Source: Pseudomonadota bacterium
GTDB lineage: Bacteria; Pseudomonadota; Alphaproteobacteria; Rhizobiales; Beijerinckiaceae
Direction of reading: 5' to 3'
Length of the DNA stretch: 5,215 nt
Assembly: GCA_023386115.1 (NCBI GenBank)
Contig: JAEWKL010000761.1
Span: forward strand, 1-5,215
Shown here: positions 5,101 to 5,215 of the stretch, one piece after another
Layout: the number at the start of each line of letters is the position of its first letter
How positions within the stretch are numbered: position 1 is the stretch's first letter
Notes under the pieces: model-generated
What the model saw: the letters and a program-made list of their open reading frames with translations, nothing else
The model's database searches: none
Told to the model about the DNA's origin: nothing
Translations under genes and position numbers: made by a program

Positions 5101-5143
5101 AACAAAAGGCCGATTTCCCGCATCATCTTGCGAGAAACCGGCC
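5101..5143 (-). terminator. intrinsic terminator of a minus-strand gene beyond the right edge
   Basis: On the minus strand the arms at 5143-5129 and 5122-5108 pair over 15 positions (13 Watson-Crick and two G-U), with loop AGATGA, followed at once by TTTTGTTTG (5107-5099). The wobble pairs work only in minus-strand RNA and the T-run is only on that side, so the direction is clear. It should end a gene whose coding part lies to the right; in the remaining 72 nt (5144-5215) no coding end could be identified with confidence. The CsbD-like gene starts only 41 nt beyond it, so its own promoter must be very close or overlap this structure. Confidence 0.82.
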
Positions 5144-5215
5144 CGAACGTCTGCGATGTCGGGCCGGCGCAGGGCCGCCCGCGCCGCCCTAAGAGCATGC
5201 GGATCACCCAGTCCG

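Noticed and set aside
1..5215. tRNA, rRNA, CRISPR array, insertion sequence or att site
   Set aside because: No cloverleaf-like segment, regularly spaced repeats, transposase frame or long terminal repeats were seen on either strand.

Overview
The window looks like chromosomal DNA of a high-GC alphaproteobacterium, most likely Methylobacterium or a close relative in the Hyphomicrobiales. The pointers are the GC-rich codon use, an EcfG-type sigma factor carrying a NepR domain (the alphaproteobacterial general stress response), a Crp/Fnr regulator of the rhizobial/methylobacterial kind, and non-ATG starts. The genus is an inference from these families; no marker gene in the window fixes it.

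Left part (1-1381, minus strand): a small metabolic pair. A ChrR-like cupin of the 2,4'-dihydroxyacetophenone dioxygenase family (824-1381) lies 119 nt upstream of an MFS permease of the anion:cation symporter type (1-704, cut by the window edge). Together they suggest uptake and ring-side-chain cleavage of an aromatic compound. A candidate operator lies just ahead of the cupin gene.

Centre (1382-2754): a guanidine-responsive module on the plus strand. Two hairpins with ACGA loops (1551-1562 and 1596-1611) form a guanidine-II (mini-ykkC) riboswitch directly in front of a TTG-started SMR exporter, SugE/Gdx (1630-1944). The ribosome binding site can itself be folded into a small hairpin adjoining the second riboswitch hairpin. 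Convergent to it, 21 nt away, is a Crp/Fnr-family regulator (1966-2754, minus, TTG start) with a candidate promoter about 300 nt upstream.

Intergenic block (2755-3814): about 1 kb without a supportable gene and, from about 2890 to 3530, clearly richer in A+T than the rest. It holds a candidate housekeeping promoter with an overlapping dyad (3062-3090) and an apparently orphan EcfG-type promoter (3405-3429), both reading left.

Right part (3815-5215, minus strand): a stress block. A CsbD-like small protein with a C-terminal membrane segment (4688-5059) precedes an EcfG-family sigma factor whose N terminus is a NepR anti-sigma domain (3815-4552). A sigma factor and its anti-sigma factor fused in one chain is the most unusual thing here. 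A strong intrinsic terminator at 5101-5143 ends a minus-strand transcript entering from beyond the right edge.
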